Shown: positions 38,001 to 52,370 of the stretch, in pieces
Position numbering within the stretch: the stretch's first letter is position 1
How the letters are laid out: each line of letters starts with the position of its first letter
Origin: Dermatophagoides farinae
Lineage: Eukaryota > Arthropoda > Arachnida > Sarcoptiformes > Pyroglyphidae
Assembly (NCBI RefSeq): GCF_024713945.1
Contig: NC_134678.1
Location: forward strand, 2,542,001 to 2,606,000
Direction: 5' to 3'
Length of the DNA: 64,000 bases
Translations under genes and position numbers: made by a program
The notes under the pieces: model-generated
Databases searched by the model: none
Seen by the model: only the letters and a program-made list of their open reading frames with translations
What the model was told of the DNA's origin: nothing

Positions 38001-41000
38001 CTATTAGCTTGATATGTTTGATGATGATGATGATGAAAACGAAACAAAAATTCTGCCACGACATTTTAATGCTCAAAAGGCTAATGTTTCAAATGGAATT
38101 TTTTTTTTTTTTTTTTTGATGAAGTCAATTGAATTTCATGGATTTATTTTAGACTGTTGAAAACATATATATTCAGAAATATATAGTTGTTTTATTTTTT
38201 TTTCTTGCTTGATTCGATTTCTGGTATATGTTTGTTCATGTTCATGTGAGTTTATTTTTTCTTTTTGTTTGGAAATGAATAGGTCTTTTTTTTCACAAAG
38301 TTTCTAACCTTAATGTCAACCAACAATCAATGTTTCATTTTTTTTTTGCCTTTAAATATTCGCATATTGACTATGAATTGAGTCAAATGTTGTTGTTTTT
38401 TGTTTTGTTTTTTTTCGTTGACTTTGTCATGATCAAATACATGAAAAAAAGGAATGGATGTTGTGAAAAGAGCTTTTCTCTCGTGTTCGAGAACATGAAG
38501 AAAAAAAATTAAATGAATCAATTATGAGGAAAAAGAGAAATTCGAGCAAAATAAACAAATGTTGAAAAATATTGAGAGACTAAATGCTCTCACTTGAACA
38601 CACAAACATTGCACACACACACACGTTCATTCATATAGAAAAATACATAATTTTAAATGAGTATTGTTTATAATAATGATTTTTGTTTTGTTTTGATACG
38701 TGTGTTCTGAAACGAAAAAATAGGTAACAATAAAAACGTTATTCCATTATCAACAACAACTACAATATCATCATCATCATCATCAGTGATGCCTATTTCT
38801 TCCACAAGTACCAACACAACTGTCTGTACAACCACAACAGTGACAACAACATCAACATCAGGGGTAAATAATAATAAATGGTCAATTAAAAATGGATCGA
38901 ATTCTGCATCAAATTCTATTGTCAATAACAATAGTAGCTGTACGAATAATGCCTCAAATAATCAAAAAGTATGTTAATCTATTTTATTGATATATCCTTA
39001 ATAATTGAATAAATTTTTTGTATTTTTTTCAATTTAGGATGAGTACAATTTAAATTATAGTGAGGATTGGCCTTCATTAAACGAAGTGAACGAGGTATTA
39101 TTGCATCTTAATTTAATTCATCATATAATTATAATGTTTGTTTTTGTTAATTTTAAGCTTTCATTGAATTCTAAACGTAACTCTGCCGGTGAAACGATGG
39201 TCATTAATAGTACCAATCAGAATAACAACAATGAAGTTGTTTCATCATCGTCACCATTGTCAACACCATCATCGCCTAATATAATTGCTCAAAATTTTGA
39301 ATCCAAAACATTGGCTAAAACTTTATCGTCTTCGTCATCGCAACCAGCAAACACACAAAATAGCAACGATAATCGAAAATTGAGCAATAATTCGTCGTTA
39401 CCAAATGGTATTAGCGTTGTACAATCGTCACCGATTCAAGATGAATGTTTAGACGATGGTTCAACTACATCATCGAAAGATGCCAATTTAATTTCATCTG
39501 GTCAAGGTTTAGATAGTAGTACATTGACTTCCGATAAAAATAAACACAAAAAGAAAGGTGAGTTTTTTCTATTGCATCGCATTCACATTTATAGAAATGA
39601 AATCCTTATGATGAAAACACGGAATTACCGTCTTAGTTTCAAACCATGCCGAAAATTTTTTATGGCTGCTTTTAATCTGATTTATTTATTTGTAGAAAAA
39701 CAACAAAAAGTTGATGAGCAATCAATTGATTTTTAATTAAATTTTTTTTTTATTTTGTAAACAGGACAAAAGAAATGGGTACCATTGGATGGTATTATTG
39801 GCACACCACCAGCCAAATTACGTGGAAAAATTGTCAGTAAAACCAATGATTATTATTCTGTTGGTGAATATAACGGAATAAATGGATATACTGATCATGA
39901 ATATAAATCCGGTGCTGCTGGAGGTGGTGGCCGTTATAATAGTGGCAATGGTGGCGGAAACGGGAATTTTTCTCGCAATCGATCTCAAAGACGAGGTGAA
40001 CGTGGAACTGGTAATGGTGGTAATGCTGGTAGTCGTGGTCCTGGAAATGCAACTGGTACGAATACTGTTGCTGTTTCAAATGTAAACAATAGCAATAACA
40101 ATGAAGATAATCATCGTTATGGTATTGGAAATGCTAATGGTAGTAAAGTTGGTCCCTCCAATACATCTAGTTCAATTAGCAACAGTAATAACATGAATAA
40201 ATCTAATGCTCAATCTGAAATAATTGATTCATCATCAACATCATCTTCGAATCCGAATGCAAACTCCAATCATAATAATAATACCAACAATCATAACAAT
40301 AAAAAAAAGAATATAATATCTGGTAGTGGTAATGCTGTTAGCGGTAATAATCCTAACGATTCACACCATCAATATTCTCATCATTCGCATCCGCCTCATC
40401 AACATTCGCATCAACAACAACACCAACACCAACAACATCATCATCACCCATTGAATGTTCAACAACAGCCTCCATTATCGGTACCATTATATACAAGACG
40501 TAATCCTAATGGTGGAATGCGTGGAAGATCACGTGGTGGTGGATTAATGGGTGCTGGCCGTATTCTTAATCGAAGTCGTTCACAAATGTCTAATGAATCT
40601 ACCGGTCCAGTTGTGAATCCGACTGCAGCTATTGTTCATCAACAAACCAATGGTAATGTTGGTGTACTTCCTGGAACTACTGTCACGGCAACGATGCCGC
40701 CACCGCAGCCATCTGTAGTCACTAATACTGTTGCTGCTGTTGGTAATGGTGTTACAGCCCCTAGCATTCATCCGGAAGAATATGCTGCTGCTTATCCTCA
40801 ATATACTGCTTATGATTTTCCTGCACAAAATATACGGCCGGATATGAATTCACCACTTTCAGCCGGATTATCAACAGCACCTGCACCTACAGCGGCATTT
40901 TTACCACCATCATATTATTACAATACTCCTTTTGTTTATGGCCCGGATGGTATTAAGGAAATGTTACGTTCACAAATTGAATATTATTTTTCCGAGGAAA

Positions 41001-44000
41001 ATCTTCAAAGAGATTTTTTTCTTCGACGTAAAATGGATGAACAGGGATTTTTGCCCATTTCTTTGATTGCTTCATTCCATCGTGTTCAAGCATTGACACA
41101 GGATGTTACTTTGGTCGTTGAAGCATTAGCTAATTCAACAACTATCGAAGTTGCTGATGGGATCAAAGTGAGAACACGCAATGATCCACAGAAATGGCCA
41201 ATTGTAAGATGAATGCCAAACAAGATGATTCTAGCTAATAATCATTCATTTTTTTTCTGTCAATAATTTGATTTCAATATAGTTGGATAATCTTAGTGCT
41301 GCGGCTACTACTGCAATTCATCCAGCAATGGTCATGGCAGCGGCAAACTTGAAATCACATCAACAAAGTCCAGAAAATATTGCTAATCATCAGGATGTCG
41401 AGATCAAAAGTGGCAATAATGATTTTGATATTGTAAATAATAACAGTAGTTGTCCATCGCATGTAAAAAATAGCAGTGATGGTGATCCACCAAAACACCA
41501 AGTTTGCTGTAGCCAATGATGATCAATCAACTAGTGATGTCAATTCTATTCATGTAACCAATATTGCTCAATCACAACAGACAACAAACTCTTCTTCCAC
41601 AACCGCCGATACACAATCGAATGAGGATGAAATACAACAGCAAAAACAAGTGATCAGGAATCAATCTCAGATACATTTGGCCTCGGTCATCAGCTCTTCA
41701 GCTACTATGGATGGTTCTGCTGTCCCAACAACAACACCTGTCTCTGGCAATAATACCGATTCTCAATCTTTGTCTTCTAATGCAGAACCATCCGTTGTTG
41801 AAATAGCTAATTGTGATAAATCTAAACAAGGTTCGTATTGTCATATGATTTCATTCTTTTAATTATGAATGTTTTATCTGGATCATTTAATTTTTAGTGA
41901 ATAGCCCTGATGGTGATGCCAAAAGCAGTTCAATAGATTCACAAAATCGTGAAACAGCTTATGTGAATGCAAACAGCAATAGTGATAATGTTAATGTGAC
42001 TGCATCAACCTCTGTGTCGGTGGCAAATGAAATTGAAGATTGGAAACCAGTACGTTCGAAAAAGAACAAATCTCGTGCCAATAAATCAAATGAACATTCA
42101 TCTCATCAATCATCTTCAAATTGTAAAACAATAAATCGATTAACAACCAAAGAAGATTTACCTTTTTTATTGGACGAAGATGTTCATGATGCTGAGGAAT
42201 TTCAACTAACTGGTCGTCGAAAAACATACATTGATTACTCTGATTATGATGATTATGATGAAATTAGTGATCAAGATTTGAAAAAAATCATATTGGTTAC
42301 ACAAAGCCGCAAAGGTAACCAATTGAATGATCGAACTGGTGATTGGACCACTCGAGTCAAGATGACCCAAGAGATGGCAAAGATAATCGATGATGGTTTA
42401 TTTCATTATGAACAAAATCTATTACTAAACCATCAAGGATCTAATACTAAGCAGCATAAAACGTTGGGGTACATTTCTCGTGAAGATTTTGAACTTTATT
42501 CCGGATCTCCTAAAGATAAAAAGGAAAATGCTTATTCGACACCACCGCCACCACCTCCCACATTGAATGATGATATCAAATTGGATGAAGTATATACCAC
42601 CACTGGAGATCATACATTATCGGCAGAAGAGCTTCAACAATCAGCCAAATCATTGCAACGGAAATCTCCAAATCCTCGTTTCTATCTAGCCCCAGAGCCT
42701 CATGAACTTCTTCCAGCCGGTACGCCACGTAAACAAAAAACAAGACATTCAAGCAATCCACCGATAGAACCACATGTTGGTTGGTTATTAGATGTTCGTG
42801 ATCATGAAACTGCTTCGATGAATGCTGATGCCACATTGGGCATGAATTCTGATGGTAATAAAGATGATAAAAATGTCATCATTTCAAATACAACCAACAT
42901 GCAATCCCATCAGACAAACACTGGTTCAGTTTCCATATTGTCAACTAGTCTTGGTTCTACTCCTCAATCACTGCCAAAGTTTGAACATCCATCTCATGCC
43001 TTACTGAAAGAGAATGGATTCACTCAATTTGTCTACCATAAATATCGTTTAAGGTGTATCAAAGAACGAAAACAACTTGGTAAGTATCCTTCTCAAATAA
43101 AACAATTATTTATAATTTTTTTAATTATTAGGTATTGGTCAGAGCCAAGAAATGTTTACCTTATATCGATTTTGGTCATTCTTTTTGCGCGAATTTTTTA
43201 ATCGCAATATGTATGAAGAATTTCGCCGATTAGCAAATGAAGATGCACAAGTAGGCTTTCGATATGGTCTGGAATGTTTATTCAGATTCTATTCGTATGG
43301 ATTGGAAAAACATTTCCGATCTGATTTGTTTAATGATTTCCAAAAGGAAACAATTAAAGATGTCGATGCAGGTTAGTAGGAATAATGATATCTAATTAGT
43401 TCATCTATCATTTTACTACTCGAAACACATTTAATTGATGATTTCAAATTGATGTGTTTTGTAATGAATGGATGAGAAAGAAGTTTCCAGAGCTTTTTTA
43501 AATTCAATCTATGACTATATTTGATGTCAATGGCTGGCCGCAATTTGCTCACATTTAATTTTCGTTGACATTTAGGTGAATTATACGGGTTGGAAAAATT
43601 CTGGGCATTCCGTAAATATTATAAAAATTGGTGTTCAATCGAATCTTTAGTGGATCCATTCCTGCTTCAAAAACTCGACAATTATAAGAGTGTTGACGAT
43701 TTTAGATTAGACGTATGTTGTGTGTTTTGAATTGTTTTTTGTTTAATTTATTGATTTCAACATTTAGGCAGAAACAATAGCTCAACGTGAAACTCAAAAT
43801 AGGACTAAACGTGAAGAATATGTGCGAAATTTTCAGCAAGAACAACAACAAAATTCTTCGTCCAACAAGAAAAAAGGTGATGGCAATGGAAATGTTTTTG
43901 TGGGTAAAAATTTGAATAGGAGGCATCAGAATACGATGATTGGTGATGAAAATAAGCATCAGTTCTCAAAACAAGATAATAGGTAAAATTTTCAATTTTT

Positions 44001-44345
44001 TAAAATTCACCACTAATCAAATCTATTACGCTTATTTATAGAACACAGTCATCTAAAAGTAACATTGGATCAAACAAACCAGTCAAAGATGCTATTGTTG
44101 GTAAGAATGGTGATCAATCAAGAACATCAAGCAATATAAATGCCAAACAGCCAATGCGGCAATCCAATAATTTACAGACGAATAATATTAAATCAGTGCC
44201 AATGACACCACAAGCAGCACCCGTCAATTCACCAACATCATTCGCTGCTATCGTTGCTTCAAAGCCAAAAAAATTAGCAGAAACACAAAGTGCAACTGGA
44301 ACGACCGCTGCAACTTCAAACACTGAAAATTCTTCCACAAAATAA
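35007..44345 (+). CDS. LARP1: La-related protein 1
   Basis: Cytoplasmic RNA-binding protein that binds capped 5'TOP mRNAs and poly(A) and controls their translation downstream of mTORC1. Twelve exons: 35007-35700, 38724-38968, 39038-39094, 39158-39557, 39765-41203, 41283-41432, 41503-41830, 41898-43079, 43132-43371, 43576-43712, 43768-43982, 44042-44345; 5391 nt, 1796 residues. The N-terminal region is Asn/Ser/Thr/His-rich and includes the conserved DWPSLNEV and KKWVPLDG motifs and RG-rich stretches. The La motif lies at about 860-940 ([35 protein letters not shown]). The DM15 cap-binding region lies at about 1468-1624 ([58 protein letters not shown]). Start: the ATG directly follows an in-frame TGA. 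Intron 1 is 3.0 kb, the others mostly 50-80 nt. The 41433-41502 intron is the weakest junction. The protein is longer than human LARP1 because of low-complexity insertions. Confidence 0.92.
35701..38723 (+). other. first coding intron of LARP1
   Basis: A 3.0-kb intron (GTATGT...AAATAG) after codon 231. It is T-rich, with several GT tracts (such as near 36588 and 37292), and holds no convincing exon. Confidence 0.7.
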
Positions 44346-44880
44346 ACATCAATAGAAGAATATTTTTTCTGACAATCATTATTGTAAATCTTTTTGGTGA
44401 GAAAATCATCTCATCTTATGCAACATCGGCTTTTATCATTGAATAAGAATCGGTTACTATCAAAAGTTATCGCGAAAAATGATTCGGTTCATAAAAAAAA
44501 GAAAATACGATCACTATTGTCATCATCATCATTATTTTACCGTTATACAATTAATTATCATTATTATTTTTTTGTGTTGGAACTAAAACGCTTGCTTGCT
44601 TGATCCATTTGGTTCATAATATTCTTTCATCATTCGAAGTTCTCCCACGATTTTTCTCATTTTTTTTACTATTTGCAACTTTTTCTTTTTGGCCCAATAT
44701 TTTTATCCATCCATCATCTCTCTTTCTGTTTCTTTCTAACCCAAATGAAGATACTGAATTATTTTTATGTAAGATTAGAATTCTTCGTTTTGGTCGTCTT
44801 CCAAGAGCAAGAAAAAATGAATAAATCTTTTGCGAAAAAAGTTTTTTCTTTATTAAACACTGTCATACATAGAAGCGTAG

Positions 44881-44886
44881 AATAAA
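44881..44886 (+). terminator. candidate poly(A) signal of LARP1
   Basis: AATAAA about 535 nt after the stop codon. Another AATAAA overlaps the stop itself at 44342, and one lies near 44819, so the actual site is uncertain. Confidence 0.35.
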
Positions 44887-46155
44887 AGTTTTCATCGATG
44901 ATGATGATGACGGTGACGACATAAACGTTCATCGGAACTCGAATTTTATACATAACCATGACAAGATTCTTCAAGAATTTTTTTATGGGCGGCCTTTTAA
45001 ACTACTCACGCCAATTTTCTAAGCAAAATCAATCAATCCATTTTTTGCCTCGAATCTTCCCTATCTTTATCTCTTACTCGCCTTCATTTTCATCATCATC
45101 TTGCTGTCTTAATTTCGGCGGAAGAATATGATCATCATCATCATGGAAATTGAATACTATCATTCAAGATTGATATTCGAATATGTGCCTTTCCTGATGC
45201 CCATTTTTTTTCTCAAAATGTCGCTAAATTTACATGAAGAGTTTCAACAACAACAACAACAACAAAACAACAGCAAAAGAAATTACAACCATAGCAACAA
45301 CTCAATTGCCTATACAGTGTTTTTTACATCAAAGAATTTTGATGTGTTCAAATTAATACGCATTCTTCATATATTTCCATATAATTCACCCCTCACAAAA
45401 AAGATTTTGCATATTCCTTTCTCACTGTTTTTCTCGGTTTTTCCATAATCTACTACCCTACTAAAAGTATAGGGCCCTAAACTAGTCCAAATATATATTT
45501 TTTGTTTCAAAATAATTATAATCAATACACTAACATGATGATTCAGACACAAACACACATTAGAAAATTGAACCAATTGTTGTTCAATAACCTGAATCTT
45601 TTTCTTCAAAAAATCATATAAAAAACAACAAAAAAAAAATTTAAGTGGCCAATCTTATTATTAGAAAAATCGTATCGTTATTTGTTTTTTCTCTTTTTCG
45701 CTTTTCTGCATCTCATATCTCGACATCAATAATCGAATGATAATCTAATGATGTGATTCAATAACACACACACACACACACAATTTATATATTCTCAGAA
45801 TATGAACAAAAAAAACCATATATTTCTTACACTTTTCATTGGCCAATGTTTTTCTTTGACCGATTTATGTTTTTTTTTCTATTTTGCATCGCTCTACCTT
45901 TGTACATTTTTTTTGTATCTCTCCATTCATTTTGGTCATTGTTTTATTGTGTTGCCAACAAATTTTGTTTCTACCTTCACATTTAAGAGATTGAAATCGA
46001 ATATATGGTACTGCATCTGTTTTTGGGCTATTTGCTTCCATGGAAAACTGATCAATATAAATTTTTTTTTTGATCCCGGGATCCGTTCGTTATCCACATC
46101 ACAGATGTATCATTTATATTCTTGGTTGAATGAATGGATTATATATGTGATGAAT

Positions 46156-46189
<34 letters not shown>

Positions 46190-48232
46190 TCACCAGCACT
46201 TAAGAATCATCATCATTTTTTTTTTAAATTTTTATTCTTTCATTAGTTCATTACACACAAACATTAATTATGATTCGGGAATCTGGGATGTGTGGTACAC
46301 AGATACAAACACCCACAAATATTATGGATGCACCTACGTTGAATGCAGTCACTTAATAATAAACATGCATATGCTTACACACATACATACACACACACAC
46401 ACAAAAAAAAATTGTATTAAATCTTCTTATCACTTTTAAGAAAAAAAAAATTCTTTTTTTTTTGTTTGTTGAATTTGAAACAAGTTATATTCTTATTCTA
46501 TTCTATTAATAATTTTTAAAAAAAAAAAAAAATATATCTTGCCTCCCACCTTATTTGGGCTCATCATCATCATCATCATCATCAAAGACAAAAAAAAACA
46601 TGATAAAAAACAAATGAAAAAAAAAATTATTATACTCATCATGTAAACACTTACAATGGACACACACACACACCTACAAATTGTGATGTTTTTCTCTTTT
46701 ATTTTTTTTTTTTTTAATATATAAAACAAACAAACAAACAAAAAAAAATTCATCGATATCATTATTATTTGTTTCAGTGCAGTAGTTTATTTCTCATACT
46801 CTATGTTTTTTTTCTTTCTCTCTCTTTTCTTTAATTTCAAATTTTGAAAATACAAAATAGTTATATTTATCAAATCAATTTACTTTCTATACACATTTTT
46901 TTTGTTTGACCCAAAATATACACTCACACCATTTTCATTTTAAAAACACCACACATCAACAACAATAGTCAAGCAAAACACACACACACACACACACACA
47001 GACATCATCATCATCAAATTTTAAATCATAGAGACCAATTAAATTTTTTTTTTCCATTTTAAAGTGCAAACGGAACAATAATAACAACCAAAACACATCC
47101 ATAAACAAACAAACAAACACACACAATAAAATCAAAATGATAAACACATGTCTAGCCTCTTTTTTTTCTTGAAATTGAATTACTACATTTTTTTCTCTCT
47201 GATCAACAAAATTTGTTATCATATATATATTTATTATTATTATTATGGTGAATTATAATATATATTCGATTATTTTCCATATACATTTACAAAAAAAAAA
47301 TTCAAAACTAAAAAAAAGAAATGTCAAAATTATTATATTTATTTTCATGAGAAATTCTTTATTTTCATCAAAAAAAAAATTCAAACAGAATTTTTTTTGT
47401 TTCATCTATTTTTCTAGTTTTGAAAGATGATGATGATGATGATGAAATATCAAAAATCCATTTGCTAGGTCCAAATTGTTTTATTTAATTTTATATTTAA
47501 ATTTTTTTTTTATGAAGAAAAGAAATTGTAAAATCCAAATGCCTTGAACACTTCATTCTATCACACAAATGACACACACATAAACCTTACAACATGAATC
47601 GATTCACGAAAACAAACAAAACAAAAAAAAAATTTTTGATTATCGTTAAACTGAAAAAAAAAATTTCAAATAAAAGAATTTTCTTTAATTAAAATGATGA
47701 TATGGTAAATTTTTTTTTCTCGCTATAATACGAGAGAATAAAAATTAGTTCAAATATTAAAATACTTGGATTTCATGCCAAATTCTGTTGTCAATTTTGG
47801 TTTTTTTTTGCGTTCATCAACAGCTACAGTGAGTCTTCAGTTTCGACGTAATTTCTTTACATTCATTAAATTTTCAAATGATGAATGTAGAATACACCAC
47901 CACTACTACTGGTTCTTACTGATAATGTTGAATTCTTTTTTTCATTGTTTTCTTCTCATTGTCATGTGATGATGTTTCAGCTCAAACATTTCACAATACA
48001 CAGTCTATTTTGATTGTAGGAAAAAATTTTGCAACAAAAAAAAACAAAACAAAACAAAAATTTTGTCAAACATAAAATTCATCATCATTTTTTGTTGTTG
48101 TTGTTGTTGTTTTTGTTGATGAAAAAAAAACCAATCAAAAGATGCTTGAAAATAAAAGTTAAAGTAAAAGATTTTTTATTTTTTTGAAAAGCCAAGTTCA
48201 ATCTCATTATTTTCTTTTATTTTTTTTACAGC

Positions 48233-48486
48233 AAAAAGAAACAACAAAAAAAATTGAAATGAAAAAAGTTTCCCAAGAATTGTCAAACGAATATACAAAA
48301 CTAAATGCTAACCAAGTAACCGCCACATTTGCAGAAGCAAACACACAGTGTACAGAAACAGGACTGCATTCACAAACCAGATCCCGACCAAAATCTAGAC
48401 CAATTTTTATTTTCATCAATTTCGACACGCACACACACACAAATACGCCCCCAATAATAAAAAGAAAAATATTATATTTCTCTTGA
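48233..48486 (+). other. possible orphan terminal exon, doubtful
   Basis: A strong acceptor (tttattttttttacag) ends at 48232 and is followed by an open frame of mixed composition (QKETTKKIEMKKVSQELSNE and on) to a stop at 48486. No donor-bearing partner exon was found within the desert, and no domain is recognised. It may be chance. Confidence 0.12.
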
Positions 48487-51400
48487 AAAAAATGAATATG
48501 AAATTTTTTTTCAGTGTTCCGTTTGTCATGTGAATGCAAAAAAAAATAGCAACAAAACTGATCAAAATTGATGGAATGAAGAGAATGTTTTGTTTGCAAA
48601 AGGAAATCGATTCAATGGAAGGAAAACCATTTTATTCTACTATATCACTCTGGTGTTTGTAATTTTAGATTTGAATACGCGTACCTGGGCTTGAGCAATT
48701 ATTATTTCATATAATCAAATTGAATTAGATTTTGATGAATGAATGAATGAATGATTCTTCGCTTGAACGGAATTTTACAGCAGCAGCAGCAGCTAAAAAA
48801 CAACAATGACAATTGCCAAAATAATAAAATGCAATTTAAATAAAATGAAATGAATGACAGAAGTCAATATAAATGATGATTATTTTTTTTTTTGCTTTTG
48901 TATTAGAAACTTAATAGTGTAAACGTAATAATAGCTCTATAATGATAATACCATTATCGAAGAAGTTTTATCCTATGCTGTTTTTTTTTTTTTTTTTGAT
49001 TCTTATCCAATCTTGCTTTCATTCCAGAATAACATAATAATGAGCCAAATAAAAAAAAAGTCAAATAGAGATCATAAGAAATTTGGACCATACAATTTTT
49101 GTACTAAATAATGTAAAGAATGTAGAAATCATTTTTCTGTTCAAATATCAAATTTCATCTTACTATAAGGATGTGGATTGATTGGAAATTATCCACATGG
49201 TCCGGTGACATACACACACACACATAAAACAAAATGAGACATGAAACATTGTTGCGAAAAAATGGAAAAAAAACGAAGAACAACAATAATAATAATATCG
49301 AATGGACAGAAATTATTTCTGTGATCGAAAAAAGCCTTGTGTTTTCAAAAGACAAAATAGAAATGTAAGACAATATAGAATCGAGAAATAAAGAGAGAGA
49401 GAGAGAGAAAATGAAGACGTGAGAATCAAGAAAAGACCGATCTATTTTATATTCTTTATTTCTGTTGTCTAAATTCTTCATTCAATCTTCATTCTTTGGC
49501 CATTTTTATTCATTCATCCATCTATTTGGTCCATCCATCCATCCATGATTCTTCTTGTTGTTTATCCACATACACACACACATACACACACACACAAGAA
49601 AAAAAGAATCCAATTCATGTCATTGTAGAAACTACTACTGGAATAGATTCAGGTTCAAAATAGAACGTGTCTTCAATTTTAATACCTTCTTCCAGTATTA
49701 ATATAAATTTTTTTTTCTGGTTCATTCTGGTTGATGTCGTCGTTTCGTATTTTGTTTTTTTTCTTCTTTCTTTTTTTCCATCCAGTGGATGATTGCTTTC
49801 AGAATGGACGAATCAATTGAATGGATGATGATTTTGATGTTATTGTTTATATCCATATTATCCATTTTTTTTCGTTTGTTTGTTTGTTTTAGCCGTGTTC
49901 AAGAATGGATGTATATTTTTTTTTCGTTTTTTAATTACAATGAACAACATTGCCTCGCCAAATAACTTGAATGGATGTTGATGTTATTTATTTTTTCTAT
50001 TCGTTTTTATTTGTTATTAGTAATTTTGTTTTGAATGATGACGAAAATTGTGAAGTGTTGAATAATCGAGAAAAATTGGCACGATTAAGAATGATTACAT
50101 TGTCATTTATATAATATACACAGATAGAATCATGTTCCTGGAATTCTGTTTTTGTTTGTTGGATTCAACATTACATAGATATGTATATGAAGAAGAATAA
50201 AAAAAAAGAATGACACATAAGCACGAGTGAATATTGATGTTAACATGTTCATAGTCGTCGTCATTGTCGTTGTCGTTGCCGTTGTCTTTGTCTTTGTTCT
50301 TGTCAGTTGTATTTTGTTTGTATAAGTATTAGTAATACTGAAGCAATGTATATGTTGGTGTGCATTATCTAAACTTGTCTCTAATCATTTCAATTTCGAT
50401 CAATCTTCTGGTTGACTTGTGATCATGATCATTAACAGCGACACAGCTAATGTGAGATGAGAGATACGAACAACAACAACAACAAAAACATCAACATTTA
50501 TTGGCCATTGGTTGAACTATTTGGATATTATATGGAAAGTCAAACAAAAGAACGGATAAAGAACACAAGAATCAACATTCGAACTAAAAGAATGATCAAA
50601 ATCAAGCAAGCATCAACTTTTGTTGTTGTTTTTTTTTGTTGTTATTGTTTTTTTTTTGAAATGAACGACAATAAAGACTAAGAATGGCAAATAGGACCAA
50701 TTTTTCTTGTCTATTTGGTGCCGTTTACACTAACAATGTTTTTTTTCAGAGATTCCTATTACAAACGATTCTTGATGCTTGATCGTATAATAATAATCCA
50801 TATTTATTATCCCAATAAAATTCACATTTATTATGTTAATTCCATTTGTTGGTATAAAACATACAATTCATTCTTCCATGATAATCATTTTTATTCAATG
50901 GATTGCCATCAATTCTGACAATTGATTGTAAATGTGAATGAATCGTTATCGTTTTTACGGAAAAAAACTCGACATTTTTGCAACCACCTCAGCTCTGATA
51001 TATCTGATAATTTAGTATCAGCAATGTTTAGCGGATTTTTTTTCCAAGGCTCAAATTCGGTCACCGGAAATTTCTTTTATATTCGTATACTTTCTGTTTT
51101 TTTTTCCATTAACATGGACGATGCTTTCATTCACATTATCTCCATTATCGGTTCGTTTATTTTGGCTCGCTCGTCGCACATCTTCACTAACAATGAAAGT
51201 GAATAAGTAAATCAGATTTAGAACTTTTTAATTATCACGTTCCGAATCAAATGAAATCGTCAATTTTGCATTGAAACATTTACTATAGAAAAATTCAAAC
51301 AAACAATTTTTTTGTTGTTGTTGTTGTTTTGAAATGCAATTTTGAAACGAGAGATGGATACATTTGAAGAGAAAAGTTTATGCAAATAAAATTAGGATTA

Positions 51401-51503
51401 TATTTAGGTGTATGTGTGTGTGTGTGTGTGTGATCAAGTTGGCCAACCAAGTTTGGTCCAGAAAAAAAGAATTGGATAACAGCAGAACAATAATAAAATT
51501 TCT

Positions 51504-51694
51504 CATGTAAAAATTTGTAGACTTCAAAAGTGCTATTTTAAACTAAAGTAGATTTTTTTGAGAAACAAAATAGCTCAAAAATTTTTTAGCATGCGCAATT
51601 CATTGCCCAAAATTTGACATATTCATATACATTGAAATTGAAAAACATAACTTTGAAATTTGTGAATGATTTGAAGCCCATAAATTTTTACATG
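51504..51694. mobile_element. candidate MITE with about 25-bp terminal inverted repeats
   Basis: The left end (51504-51528, catgtaaaaatttgtagact and on) and the reverse complement of the right end (51670-51694) agree at about 22 of 25 positions, the first 13 being identical. The 191-bp size, AT-rich interior and lack of an ORF fit a non-autonomous DNA transposon. No clear target-site duplication is visible, so the family is not assigned. Confidence 0.45.
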
Positions 51695-52339
51695 TGGGAT
51701 ATATATTTATTTATTTTTTTGTTCTATTGATTGTTCTTTTTTTTTGACTCATCCAATTTATATATTGACATTTATTTTCACATACAGATTTTCTATCCTA
51801 ATCACAAAAGAATTATTCCATTCATTATTTCGATGGTTTTAATGTAATTATCATGAATCAAATGAAAAAATTTATATTCGAATTCTATTTTTTTTCAAAT
51901 TTAGGTTTGATAAACTTGTTATCTTTTCCATTCATGACGATTTTTTTCCTATCTCTACGGCCTGGACGAATCAAGTAATCAAGTTTGCCATTTTTTTTTT
52001 GGCATTTTCATGCATTCAAATAAAATGATTTTCAAATGCACAACAAAATCGAATTGAATAGTAGTAATGAATTTCTGTTGAAATTTATTATTTATTCATC
52101 GAATCTGCATTCGATTAACAAATGTTGTTTTACAACGTTGTTGTTGATGATGATGGTAGTAATTCCATTTAAATTGTCAATTCGTATCTGCTATCATTGA
52201 TTCATGTTATTGACAATATTCATGATATTTTGATTGTCTTTTTGATTTACATCAAAATCATTGGTAAATGTTCTGCATACAGTATGATAAACGAATCGAA
52301 ATCTCGTTAATTAACTGTCAAATGGAAAATCTCACTACA

Positions 52340-52345
<6 letters not shown>

Positions 52346-52370
<25 letters not shown>
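52346..52370. repeat. (CA)n microsatellite
   Basis: Uninterrupted CA tract of 25 bp. It gives a Thr-His run in a spurious ORF. Confidence 0.9.

Noticed and set aside
46073-46084. gatcccgggatc palindrome, resembling a cloning linker
   Set aside because: Only 12 bp, with no vector-like flanks; a similar gatcccggga occurs near 28057, so chance is adequate.
45802-46203. 133-codon plus-strand ORF
   Set aside because: Phe/Ile/Leu/His-rich translation of T-rich and CAT-repeat DNA with no domain or splice support.
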